NCBI GenBank assembly: GCA_015233395.1
Contig: JADFXV010000019.1
Location: 1-42,716 of the forward strand
Source: Desulfovibrionaceae bacterium
GTDB lineage: Bacteria; Desulfobacterota; Desulfovibrionia; Desulfovibrionales; Desulfovibrionaceae
Direction of reading: 5' to 3'
Length of the DNA stretch: 42,716 nt
The notes under the pieces were generated by a model. That model searched no databases. It was not told the origin of the DNA and saw only the letters and a list, made by a program, of their open reading frames with translations. Positions 8,158 through 16,197 of the stretch are shown piece after piece. Position 1 is the stretch's first letter; every line of letters begins with the position of its first letter. The translations under genes were made by a program, and so were the position numbers.

Positions 8158-9259
8158 CTGCTCGTATCCAGTCCGGGGAGAAGTCGGCGATTTTGTCGGT
8201 GAGGCGCTCCCTGAGCTTGTCCAAAAGGCGCGCCTCGATCTGCCGTACGCGTTCCCGGGTTATTCCGTATTTGTCGCCGATCTCGCGCAGGGTCGCCGGC
8301 GAGTCGGATAACAGCCTTTTTTCCAGGAGTTCGAGTTCCTTGTCGTTGAGCTCCGGGATAATGCCCTGGATATGCTTCTCAAGATGCGAGACGATCTCGT
8401 TTTGGGCCAGCATGTCCTCGATGCCCGGCCCGAGGGCCGGAATGAAATCCAGACGGGTCACCCCGGAATCCTCGCCCATGGTCATGTCCAGCGACAAGTC
8501 GGCGCCGGAGAGCCGCTGGTCCATCTCCAGCACGTCGGCCTCGCTGACATTGAGGCTTTCGGAGAGGTTGCGCGTCGAAGGGTCGTACCCTTGCGCGGTC
8601 AGGCGCTGGCGCTCCTTGTTCAGATTGTAGAACAGCTTGCGCTGGGCCTGGGTGGTGCCTATCTTGACCATCCTCCAGTTGTCCATGATGTACTTGAGGA
8701 TGTACGCCTTGATCCAGTAGGCGGCGTAATAGGAAAACTTGATGCCCTTTTCCGGATCGAATTTCTGCACCGCCCGCATCAGCCCTACGTTGCCTTCCTG
8801 GATCAGGTCCAGGACATTTTGCATCCAGCGCCGCTGGAAGTCCATGGCGATCCTGACCACCAGCCGCAGGTGCGAGGACACCAGCCTGAAGGCGGCCCGG
8901 TCGTCCTTGTTTTCCCGGACAAGGCGGGCCAGTTCGAACTCTTCCTCCGGAACCAGCATGGGGAACCGGCTGATCTCGCGGATATAAAGCTGCAACGGAT
9001 CGTAGGGCGCAAGCTGGCGCGACCCGGCGGGCACGGCCGGCAACCGGAACGCGCCCGGCTCGATCGGCTCGATCGGCTCCTCGGTCTCGTCCTGCTCGGA
9101 GGCGTCGAGAGAATCCTCGGGTTCGAGAAGTTCCGGCTCATCGCCCGGCATGGCCTCGCCTGCCAATTCGGCCCGTTCGTCCAATTCGGCGGGCTTGCGC
9201 GGCCCCCTGGGGGCTTTGGGTTTCTTGGGGGCTTCACCGCCCACGGTCGCATGCTTCAC
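8150..9259 (-). CDS. rpoH: Heat-shock sigma factor RpoH (sigma-32 family)
   Basis: A 369-aa group 3 sigma-70-like factor. After an acidic Pro/Glu-rich N-terminal extension of about 80 residues, region 1.2 starts DPLQLYIREISRFPML. Region 2 contains RVVRIA..FQRRWMQNVLDLIQEGNVGLMRAV and the -10-binding FSYYAAYWIKAYIL. The RpoH box region has TTQAQRKLFYNL. Region 4 ends with the -35 helix-turn-helix TLREIGDKYGITRERVRQIE. The QRKLFFNL-like box identifies it as RpoH rather than RpoD. It starts at GTG 9257-9259 with GGAG upstream, behind a strong sigma70-like promoter at 9315-9343. The acidic N-terminal extension is longer than in E. coli RpoH (284 aa). Confidence 0.92.
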   Translation of the reverse strand: MKHATVGGEAPKKPKAPRGPRKPAELDERAELAGEAMPGDEPELLEPEDSLDASEQDETEEPIEPIEPGAFRLPAVPAGSRQLAPYDPLQLYIREISRFPMLVPEEEFELARLVRENKDDRAAFRLVSSHLRLVVRIAMDFQRRWMQNVLDLIQEGNVGLMRAVQKFDPEKGIKFSYYAAYWIKAYILKYIMDNWRMVKIGTTQAQRKLFYNLNKERQRLTAQGYDPSTRNLSESLNVSEADVLEMDQRLSGADLSLDMTMGEDSGVTRLDFIPALGPGIEDMLAQNEIVSHLEKHIQGIIPELNDKELELLEKRLLSDSPATLREIGDKYGITRERVRQIEARLLDKLRERLTDKIADFSPDWIRADE

Positions 9260-9314
9260 GTCGGTCCGCTCCGGCGCGGCCCCGCCTTAATGGCGGGAAC
9301 AGCCGCAAATACTG

Positions 9315-9343
9315 ACTATAGAGTTTTTGTTTGTCCTTTTCAA
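9315..9343 (-). promoter_or_regulatory. Sigma70-type promoter of the rpoH operon
   Basis: On the minus strand, TTGAAA (9343-9338), a 17-nt spacer and TATAGT (9320-9315). Transcription would start near 9308, giving a leader of about 50 nt. It shares the metH-rpoH divergent gap. Confidence 0.65.
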
Positions 9344-9394
9344 TGATTTTCAGTATTGCATCCAATTTTACACACCCCCCTTTTCGGAGACCTT

Positions 9395-11830
9395 GTGCAA
9401 CGATTCCGCGACGCGCTTGAAAGCGACGAAATTCTTCTCTTCGACGGCGCCATGGGCACCCTGCTCCAGGCTCGGGGCCTGCCGCCCGGTCAAACGCCCG
9501 AGGAATACGGCGCCGCCCACCCCGAGGCGATCAAAGACTTCACCCGCCAATACCTCGCGGCCGGAGCCCGGGTGGTCACCACCAACACCTTCGGGGCGAC
9601 CCGCTACAAACTGCCCAAGGCCGAACCCGCGCGCGAATTCAACCGGCGCATGGCGACACTCGCCCGCGCGGCCGCGGGAGACGCAGCCTTCGTCGCCGGC
9701 AGCGTCGGCCCGACCGGCCGCTTCGCCGCGCCGCTTGGCGACGTGAGCCTGAGGGAACTCGCCGGCGCCTTCCGGGAACAGATCGAAGGCCTGGCCGAAG
9801 GCGGCGCGGACCTGATCGTCGCCGAAACCCATTTCGACCTGGCCGAGGCCAGGGCCGTGGTCCTGGCCGCGCGCGAGGCCGCTCCGGGATTGCCCGTGGC
9901 CGTGTCCATGACGTTTGAGTCCGCCACCAGCCTGACCGGCACGCCGCCGGAGGTCTTTTTCGAAACCATGGCCAACATGGGCGTGGACCTGATCGGAGTC
10001 AACTGCGGCACGGGCCCGGCCGAGATGGAGGCCGTGGTGCGCGCCTGGCTGCCGGTCGCCGGACTGCCCTTTCTGGTCAAACCCAACGCCGGCATCCCGG
10101 TCCTGCAAGACGGCCGCACCGTCTTCCCCATGGGGCCGGACGCCTTCGCCGAGGCCGCGAGCGCCTTCGCCGCTCTCGGCGCCAAGGCCGTCAGCGGCTG
10201 CTGCGGCACCACCCCGGCGCATATCGAGGCCTTGGCCGGACGCCTGCGCGGCAAAACCTGGCAACGCCCGGCCGGAGACGCGCGCCCGAGAATCGTGCTC
10301 ACCTCGCGCGCGCGCGCCGTGCCCATCGGCCCGGATTTCCCGGCCGTGCTCATCGGCGAGCGCATCAACCCGACCGGCAAAAAAGCCCTGACCGCCGCGC
10401 TGCAGGCCGGAAACCCCGCCGAGGCGCTGCGCCTGGCCGAGGAACAAATCCACATGGGCGCGCGCGTGCTGGACGTGAACGTGGGCGCGCCCATGGTCGA
10501 CGAAACCGCGCTTCTGCCCGACATCGCCATGCGCGTGGCCGCCCGCTTCGAAACCCCACTGTGCCTGGATTCGGCCGACGCCGCCGCCATCGAGCAAGCC
10601 CTGTGGGTCTACCCCGGCTCGCCGCTGGTCAATTCCGTCAGCGGCGAACCCGGCCGCATGGAAACGCTCGGCCCCCTGTGCGCCCGCTTCGGCGCGCCGT
10701 TCATCCTTTTGCCCCTGCGCGGCAAGACCCTGCCGGAATCGGCCGCCGACCGCATCAAAGCCATCGAAGCCCTGCTCGTAAAAGCCGAGTCGCTCGGTAT
10801 TCCACGACGCCTGATCATGGCCGACGTCCTGGCCCTGACCGTGTCCTCGCGGCCCGAGGCCGCGCGCCAATGCCTTGAAACCATCCGACATTGCCGCGAA
10901 AAATGGGGCCTGCCGACCGTGCTCGGCCTGTCCAACATCTCCTTTGGCCTGCCGGCCAGAGATCTGCTCAACGCCGGCTTCCTGTCCATGTGCCTCTGCG
11001 CGGGCCTGGCCGCCCATATCTCCAACCCGGGCTCGGCGCGCCTGCGCGAGGCCCAGGCCGCGGGCCTGGTCCTGACCGGCCGCGATCCCCAGGCGCGCGC
11101 CTTCATCGACGGCTACGCAGCCTGGAAACCGGGCGACGCCGGTTCGGCCGGTTCGGCCGCGTCCATGGGAGTTCCCGGTTCGGCCGGTTCCCCAATTACC
11201 GCCGAGGCCGCCACCCTGTTTAACGCCGTGGTGCTCGGCCGCGCCGAACGCCTGCCCGCCCTGCTGGACGCGGCGCTCTCCTCAGGCAAAACCGCCCGCG
11301 AAATCCTCGATGCCGAACTCATCCCGGCGATCATGGACGTCGGGGCCAAATACGAACGCCGGGAATACTTCCTGCCCCAACTGCTCCAAAGCGCCGAAAC
11401 CATGCAGGCCGGCTTTGAACGGCTAAAACCCCTGCTGGCCGCCTCGGAAACGGAAAACGCGGGCCCCACGGCGGTCATGGCCACCGTGGAAGGCGATATC
11501 CACGATATCGGCAAAAACATCGTCTGCCTCATACTGCGCAACCACGGCTTCACCGTCGTCGACCTGGGCAAAGACGTTCCGGCCGCCGCCATCGTCGAAA
11601 CCGCCAGGCGCGAAAACGCCGCCCTGATCGGCCTGTCGGCCCTGATGACCACCACCATGGTGCGCATGGCCGACACCGTCAAACTCGCGGCCGCACAATG
11701 CCCGAACACGAAAATCATTGTCGGCGGCGCCGTGGTCAGCGAAGCCTTCGCCAACTCCATCGGCGCCCACGGCTGCGCAAGCGACGCCGTGGCCGCAGCG
11801 CGACTGGCCACGGAGTTGACAAAAAAATAA
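9395..11830 (+). CDS. metH: Cobalamin-dependent methionine synthase lacking the reactivation domain
   Basis: Transfers the methyl group from methyltetrahydrofolate to homocysteine through a corrinoid. The homocysteine domain (about 1-295) starts LFDGAMGTLLQARG and carries the zinc cysteines in VNCGTGP and SGCCGTTP. The pterin-binding domain (about 310-590) starts IGERINPTGKKAL. The helical cap and B12 domain (about 620-811) contain EGDIHDIGKNIV, whose His is the lower axial cobalt ligand. The roughly 330-aa AdoMet reactivation domain of E. coli MetH is absent, so cob(II)alamin must be reduced by another protein. A TTG at 9356 extends the frame, but GTG 9395 has GGAG 5 nt upstream and is preferred. 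A Gly/Ser/Ala-rich linker (DNA about 11140-11195) joins the pterin and B12 modules. Confidence 0.93.
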   Translation: MQRFRDALESDEILLFDGAMGTLLQARGLPPGQTPEEYGAAHPEAIKDFTRQYLAAGARVVTTNTFGATRYKLPKAEPAREFNRRMATLARAAAGDAAFVAGSVGPTGRFAAPLGDVSLRELAGAFREQIEGLAEGGADLIVAETHFDLAEARAVVLAAREAAPGLPVAVSMTFESATSLTGTPPEVFFETMANMGVDLIGVNCGTGPAEMEAVVRAWLPVAGLPFLVKPNAGIPVLQDGRTVFPMGPDAFAEAASAFAALGAKAVSGCCGTTPAHIEALAGRLRGKTWQRPAGDARPRIVLTSRARAVPIGPDFPAVLIGERINPTGKKALTAALQAGNPAEALRLAEEQIHMGARVLDVNVGAPMVDETALLPDIAMRVAARFETPLCLDSADAAAIEQALWVYPGSPLVNSVSGEPGRMETLGPLCARFGAPFILLPLRGKTLPESAADRIKAIEALLVKAESLGIPRRLIMADVLALTVSSRPEAARQCLETIRHCREKWGLPTVLGLSNISFGLPARDLLNAGFLSMCLCAGLAAHISNPGSARLREAQAAGLVLTGRDPQARAFIDGYAAWKPGDAGSAGSAASMGVPGSAGSPITAEAATLFNAVVLGRAERLPALLDAALSSGKTAREILDAELIPAIMDVGAKYERREYFLPQLLQSAETMQAGFERLKPLLAASETENAGPTAVMATVEGDIHDIGKNIVCLILRNHGFTVVDLGKDVPAAAIVETARRENAALIGLSALMTTTMVRMADTVKLAAAQCPNTKIIVGGAVVSEAFANSIGAHGCASDAVAAARLATELTKK

Positions 11831-11837
11831 GATGCCT

Positions 11838-11925
11838 CCTGCGGCCAGGGGGCGTTGCCCCCTGGACCCCCACCGGGGGGGATGATCCCCCCGGACCCCC
11901 TCGACGGGGGGCCGGACAGACAAAA
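11838..11925. repeat. GC-rich intergenic repeat C downstream of metH
   Basis: Nested hairpins such as CCAGGGGGCGTTGCCCCCTGG and GGGGATGATCCCC, then GGACCCCCTCGACGGGGGGCC. The GGACCCCCTCGAC...GGGG core recurs at about 30043-30055, and related units occur at 24392-24510. It may serve as the metH terminator, but there is no T-run. Confidence 0.6.
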
Positions 11926-11957
11926 GGCGAATATCATTTATTTATTGGATAACTACT

Positions 11958-12060
11958 AAAGTTTTTTGGGGGAAGGGGGGCTCGGGGGAAACCCCCTTTT
12001 GTTCACAAAAGGGGGTTTCCCCCCGATTCCTCCCTCTGCTCTCCCCAAAAGGATTTCATT
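11958..12060 (+). repeat. Element A, copy 3 (full length), forming the ileS leader
   Basis: Starts AAAGTTTTTTGGGGG. It contains an 18-bp perfect hairpin (11984-12001 pairing with 12006-12023, loop TTCA), then CGATTCCTC and a pyrimidine-rich stretch, and ends CCAAAAGGATTTCATT directly at the ileS ATG. The AAGGA at its end is the ileS ribosome binding site. It aligns along its whole length with the copy before argH (30105-30207). Confidence 0.8.
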
Positions 12061-14910
12061 ATGTCCGATTACAAAAAGACTCTCCAGCTCCCTCAGACTT
12101 CCTTTCCGATGAAGGCCAATCTCCGGCAGAAGGAGCCCGAGCTGCTTGCGTTCTGGGAGGAGCTCGGCGCCTACCGTCTGATGGTCGAGGCGAGCGCGGG
12201 CCGGCCCCGGTACGTTTTGCACGACGGGCCGCCGTACGCCAACGGCAACCTGCACATGGGGCACGCGCTCAACAAGATTCTCAAGGACGTGATCGTCAAG
12301 CGCCGCAACATGACCGGTTTTTGCGCCCCGTACGCGCCGGGTTGGGACTGCCACGGCCTGCCCATCGAGCTTAAGGTCGAGCAGATGCTGGGGGGCAAGA
12401 AAGAGGGGATGCCGGTTTTGACCGTGCGCCGTTTGTGCCGCGAGTACGCCGCCAAGTTCGTGGACATCCAGCGCAAGGAGTTCAAGCGTCTTGGGGTGTT
12501 CGGCGACTGGGACAAGCCGTACCTGACCATGGACCCGGCCTACGAGGCGGCCACGGCCGGGGAGCTGGCCAAGTTCGCGGCTGCGGGGTCGCTCACGCGC
12601 GGCAAAAAGCCGATCCACTGGTGCATCTCGTGCAAGACCGCCCTGGCCGAGGCCGAGGTGGAGTACGCCGACCACGTCTCGGACTCGGTGTACGTGAAAT
12701 TTCCACTCGCCGATCCAAAGCTCAAGGACGTTTTTCCCCTGGCCGATCCGGCGCGCACCTACGCGATCATCTGGACGACCACGCCCTGGACCCTGCCCGC
12801 CAACATGGCCGTGGCCGCGCATCCGGAGTACGATTACGCGCTGGTCAAGGCCGGAGGGGATTTTTTCGTCGTCGCCAAGGAGCTTTTCGACAGCCTGTAC
12901 GGCAGGTTCGTCGCGGCCATGGGCCTGACCGAGGACACAATGGGAGACGCGGTGATCGAGGTCATGGCCGAGGTCAAGGGCGCGGCGCTCGAAGGCCTTA
13001 TCGCCCGCCATCCCTTGTACGACCGGGCCTCGCCGGTCGTGCTCGCCGACTACGTGACGCTCGAGGCGGGCACGGGGCTGGTGCACACCGCCCCGGGCCA
13101 CGGCCGCGAGGACTACGAGACCGGCCTGCGCTACGGCCTGGACGTGTATTCGCCGCTGGACGACTGCGGCCGTTATCTGGACGTGGTCGGCCATTTCGCC
13201 GGCCTGGACGTGTTCGAAGCCAACCCCCGGGTCGTGGCCAAGCTCGAAGAGCGCGGCATGCTGCTCGCCAAAGGCAAAATCGGCCATTCCTATCCGCATT
13301 GCTGGCGCTGCAAGAAGCCGGTGATTTTCCGGGCCACCACGCAGTGGTTCATCGCCATGGAGGCGAACGGCCTGCGCGCGAAGGCCCTGGCCGCGATCGA
13401 GTCCGACGTGTCCTGGATTCCCGCCTGGGGCCGCGAGCGCATCCACAACATGGTCGCGGGCCGCCCGGACTGGTGCATCTCGCGCCAGCGCATGTGGGGC
13501 GTGCCGATCGTCGCGCTTTTGTGCGAGGGCTGCGGCGAGGCCTACAACGACTCCGCCTGGATGGCGGCGATCGCCGGCAAATTCGCGGCCCATCCCACCG
13601 GCTGCGACTGGTGGTTCGAGGCCGCGCTTGAGGACGTCGTCCCGGCCGGGTTGACCTGCCCGCATTGCGGCGCATCCAAGTGGACCAAGGAAGACGATAT
13701 TTTGGACGTCTGGTTCGACTCGGGCACGAGTTACGCCGCCGTGTGCGAGCAGCGCGCCGAACTCGCCTATCCGGCCGACATGTATCTGGAGGGTTCGGAC
13801 CAGCACCGGGGCTGGTTCCACAGTTCGCTGCTCGCCTCGGTCGGCGCGCGAGGGATCGCCCCGTACAGGGAAGTGCTCACGCACGGCTACGTGGTCGACG
13901 GCGAGGGCCGCAAGATGAGCAAGTCCGTGGGCAACGTCGTGGCCCCGGGCGAGATCATCGGGAAATACGGCGCGGAGATCCTGCGGCTGTGGGTTTCCGC
14001 CGTGAACTACCAGGACGACATCCGCATCTCCGAAGAGATTTTGTCGCGCCTGGTCGAGGCGTACCGGCGCATCCGCAACACCTGCCGGTTCATTCTGGGC
14101 AACCTCGCCGACTTCGATCCGGAGCAGGACGCCGTCGCGCCGGAAAACATGCTGCCGCTGGACCGCTTTGCCGTGGAGCTGGCCGGCCGCACCCGTTCAA
14201 GCGTCGAGCGGGCCTATGCCGGCTACGAATTCCACCGGGTCTACCACGGCCTGTACAATCTGTGCGTGACCGACCTGTCGGCTTTTTATCTCGATATCTT
14301 AAAGGACCGTTTGTACGTCTCGGGCAAGCAGAGCCTGGAGCGCCGCTCCGGCCAGACCGCCTTGTGGCTGATCCTGCGCATGATGGTTTTCGACATGGCC
14401 CCGGTGATGTCGTTCACCGCCGAGGAGGTCTTCGCCAGCCTGACGCCCGCGCAGCGCGGGCCGGGGAAGACGGTCTTCACCATGGCGCCGGTCGCGCGGG
14501 AGAAGCTGCCGCGTTTGACGGACGCGGAAACCGCCGCCTGGGACCTGCTTTCGCGCATGCGCGCCGAAGCGGCCAAGGCGGCCGAACCCTTGCGCAAAGC
14601 CGGGACCATCGGGCACTCGCTGGACACGCAATTGACGTTTTACGCCAGGCCCGGCCTGCTTGGCGAGGTCTTGGCCCTGCCCGACCTCGACATGCGCGAG
14701 GTGTTCATCGTCTCCAAGGCGAGCGTCGATGCGCTTGAGAATGCTCCGGCGGACGCTCACGACGCGAGCGAGACGGTCGAGGGCCTCAAAATCCGCGTGG
14801 CCCAGGCCCCGGGCGCGAAATGCGCGCGCTGCTGGACGTATTCCGAGGAACTGGGAACGCTGGCCGAGCACCCTGAGATCTGCCCGAGGTGTTCGAAGGT
14901 GGTGGGCTAG
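12061..14910 (+). CDS. ileS: Isoleucyl-tRNA synthetase
   Basis: Charges tRNA-Ile with isoleucine; class I synthetase of 949 aa, normal bacterial length. The catalytic core has the HIGH-type motif [16 protein letters not shown] near residues 57-72 and KMSKS at 618-622 ([10 protein letters not shown]). Between them lies the CP1 editing domain ([13 protein letters not shown] and [17 protein letters not shown]). The C-terminal zinc finger has CARC and CPRC pairs (about 921-945), so this is the classic bacterial type rather than the mupirocin-resistant eukaryote-like form. The start and ribosome binding site lie at the end of an interspersed repeat (element A). No lspA follows, unlike in many Proteobacteria. 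Confidence 0.97.
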   Translation: MSDYKKTLQLPQTSFPMKANLRQKEPELLAFWEELGAYRLMVEASAGRPRYVLHDGPPYANGNLHMGHALNKILKDVIVKRRNMTGFCAPYAPGWDCHGLPIELKVEQMLGGKKEGMPVLTVRRLCREYAAKFVDIQRKEFKRLGVFGDWDKPYLTMDPAYEAATAGELAKFAAAGSLTRGKKPIHWCISCKTALAEAEVEYADHVSDSVYVKFPLADPKLKDVFPLADPARTYAIIWTTTPWTLPANMAVAAHPEYDYALVKAGGDFFVVAKELFDSLYGRFVAAMGLTEDTMGDAVIEVMAEVKGAALEGLIARHPLYDRASPVVLADYVTLEAGTGLVHTAPGHGREDYETGLRYGLDVYSPLDDCGRYLDVVGHFAGLDVFEANPRVVAKLEERGMLLAKGKIGHSYPHCWRCKKPVIFRATTQWFIAMEANGLRAKALAAIESDVSWIPAWGRERIHNMVAGRPDWCISRQRMWGVPIVALLCEGCGEAYNDSAWMAAIAGKFAAHPTGCDWWFEAALEDVVPAGLTCPHCGASKWTKEDDILDVWFDSGTSYAAVCEQRAELAYPADMYLEGSDQHRGWFHSSLLASVGARGIAPYREVLTHGYVVDGEGRKMSKSVGNVVAPGEIIGKYGAEILRLWVSAVNYQDDIRISEEILSRLVEAYRRIRNTCRFILGNLADFDPEQDAVAPENMLPLDRFAVELAGRTRSSVERAYAGYEFHRVYHGLYNLCVTDLSAFYLDILKDRLYVSGKQSLERRSGQTALWLILRMMVFDMAPVMSFTAEEVFASLTPAQRGPGKTVFTMAPVAREKLPRLTDAETAAWDLLSRMRAEAAKAAEPLRKAGTIGHSLDTQLTFYARPGLLGEVLALPDLDMREVFIVSKASVDALENAPADAHDASETVEGLKIRVAQAPGAKCARCWTYSEELGTLAEHPEICPRCSKVVG

Positions 14911-14935
14911 GCTGGCGTCTCGCGGAAATCGAGAA

Positions 14936-14970
14936 ATAAAAAAGGGGCCGGGGCTTTCATCCCGGCCCCC
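14936..14970 (-). terminator. Intrinsic terminator of the leftward small cysteine-rich gene
   Basis: GGGGCCGGG (14944-14952) pairs with CCCGGCCCC (14961-14969). Read leftward the stem is followed by TTTTTTATTTC, a good T-tract. It ends the leftward transcript from 15360 and sits between that gene and the convergent ileS. Confidence 0.8.
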
Positions 14971-15008
14971 TATCGCCGCGACACGTGGAGAAAGCGGCGT
15001 CCCCGGTC

Positions 15009-15360
15009 CTACCGCCCCTCCTTGCACTCGAAGAGAAAATTATTGCAGTTGGACACGCAGATGTAGCGATGCTCGCCTTCGCGCACCCGGTTGCAATCGT
15101 TGATGCAGGCGCCCCAGGAGGCGGTGCATTCCGTATCCCGGGTCCTGCGGTCGCCTCTGAACTCGGACCTACGGCGTTCTTCGCGTTCGCGTTCGCGTTC
15201 CTCCCGTTCGCGCTCCTCGCGGTCGCGTTCGCGCTCGCCTTCCCGGTATTGCCCCTCGCCGCCGTACTGGGCGTACGCCGGGGCGGCGATCGGTCCGGCC
15301 GTCAGGCCTGACGGCCGCGATAAGTATTGACAAGACAATGCGGATAGCGTGGACAGGCAT
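15009..15360 (-). pseudogene. Small exported six-cysteine protein with an apparent +1 frameshift in its signal peptide
   Basis: Two overlapping frames together make one protein. ATG 15360, with GAGG 6 nt upstream, starts MPVHAIRIVLSILIAAV, the n- and h-region of a signal peptide. That frame then loses sense. The frame one base on continues LTAGPIAAPAYAQYGGEG, a typical signal-peptidase c-region, then an Arg/Glu repeat tract coded by CGTTCG-like hexamers, and a cysteine module down to the stop at 15009. The cysteines are spaced C-X6-C-X3-C-X11-C-X3-C-X6-C, a mirror-symmetric twin CX3C pattern suggesting a disulfide-locked helical hairpin in the periplasm. The break coincides with a 22-bp perfect palindrome (15296-15317), so a sequencing or assembly error, a recent mutation or programmed shifting are all possible. 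The family is not recognised. Confidence 0.6.
15296..15317. repeat. Perfect 22-bp palindrome CGGCCGTCAGG/CCTGACGGCCG
   Basis: An uninterrupted palindrome centred between 15306 and 15307. It sits exactly where the reading frame of the small cysteine-rich exported protein breaks. It could be a protein-binding site, or a structure that caused a replication slip or base-calling error. Confidence 0.8.
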
Positions 15361-15495
15361 GGAGCACCTCGTTCGTCAAAGTTTTGATCCAGCCTTAATT
15401 TGTACCCGGCCTTGATCGATTTGTCCACAATCAACTCGCAAATGACGCCAAATCGGCTTTGGGCAGCTCTCGCCCGGCCGGACAGAAAACCTCCG

Positions 15496-15512
15496 TGGTG
15501 TATATCTTGCAT
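15496..15512 (+). promoter_or_regulatory. Candidate sigma54 (-24/-12) promoter for the 175-aa orphan
   Basis: TGGTGTATATCTTGCAT has GG and GC separated by exactly ten bases and a perfect TTGCAT -12 element; the -24 side matches only TGG of TGGCAC. It would start transcription near 15522, with a GGAGG ribosome binding site before the ATG at 15565. A single match of this kind can arise by chance. Confidence 0.4.
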
Positions 15513-15564
15513 CATCAACATGGGAATCCATCCGAAACACCAGATCATTTTTTGGAGGCCGCGT

Positions 15565-16092
15565 ATGAGCATTTCCGATCTGACCAGCGTCCAGGCCACG
15601 ACCCAGGGACTTGATCCCGGTCTGGGCGAAACCCCGCTCCAGCCCGTCGAGGGCGTCCTGGCTCAGGGCCGGGAGCAGACCCAGACGCTGGCTTCCCAGG
15701 TCGGCCAGGGCATGAGCCGGCTGCAGCAGCTCGCCGCCGGCGCCCCGGCCGCGTTTCAGACCGTGGCCGCAACCATCGCCGGCCAACTGACCGATGCCGC
15801 CAAGAACGCCCGGGATCCCCGGCAGACCGCCTTTCTCGAACACCTTGCGAAAAAATTCCTCGACGCGTCCCAAAGCGGCGACATGTCCTATCTCCAATTC
15901 AACGAGGACCATCCCCAGCCTTTCGGAACCAATGCCTCCGCCTTCGGCAAGTACAACGACCTGCACGATTCGGGGCTCTTTAGCCTGGTCGGCGGGATCG
16001 TCGCCAAGGCTTTGCCGGGCGCGGGCGGCGCGGCGGCCGACGTCTTTACGGCCACGGATTTCACCTTCGCCAACCCGGCCGCCGGGGGCTAA
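15565..16092 (+). CDS. Conserved-looking hypothetical protein, 175 aa
   Basis: I do not recognise this family. Translation from ATG 15565 has an excellent ribosome binding site (GGAGG, 6 nt). The product has no signal peptide, no membrane segment and no cysteine. Residues 1-90 are Gln/Ala-rich and predicted helical (SQVGQGMSRLQQLAAGAPAA). The middle has a charged helix (TAFLEHLAKKFLDASQSGD). The C-terminal third is Gly/Ala/Phe-rich (LVGGIVAKALPGAGGAAADV), ending FTFANPAAGG. The mild hydrophobicity and small residues would fit a secreted or surface-associated protein, but that is a guess. It has its own terminator (16111-16151) and a possible sigma54 promoter, so it is monocistronic. Confidence 0.75.
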   Translation: MSISDLTSVQATTQGLDPGLGETPLQPVEGVLAQGREQTQTLASQVGQGMSRLQQLAAGAPAAFQTVAATIAGQLTDAAKNARDPRQTAFLEHLAKKFLDASQSGDMSYLQFNEDHPQPFGTNASAFGKYNDLHDSGLFSLVGGIVAKALPGAGGAAADVFTATDFTFANPAAGG

Positions 16093-16110
16093 GCGCCCCG
16101 GGTCATCTCC

Positions 16111-16151
16111 AAAAAGAAAGGCTTACGCTTGCGGCGTAAGCCTTTCTTTTC
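16111..16151. terminator. Bidirectional intrinsic terminator
   Basis: AAAGAAAGGCTTACGC pairs with GCGTAAGCCTTTCTTT around a short loop. Both sides carry the A/T-tracts needed for termination in either direction. It separates the rightward 175-aa gene from the leftward DUF1571 gene. Confidence 0.88.
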
Positions 16152-16197
16152 ACCGGGGCCGGGCCTCGCCCGGTCCTGAGGTCGCCCGGACCGCCGC

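Noticed and set aside
9260-9394. Possible cobalamin or SAM riboswitch upstream of metH
   Set aside because: The divergent gap is only 135 bp and I see neither the B12-box nor a SAM-I-like core; it is filled by the rpoH promoter.
15421-15429. TTGTCCACA, one mismatch from a DnaA box
   Set aside because: A single copy without a cluster, an AT-rich unwinding region or dnaA/dnaN nearby; no origin is supported.
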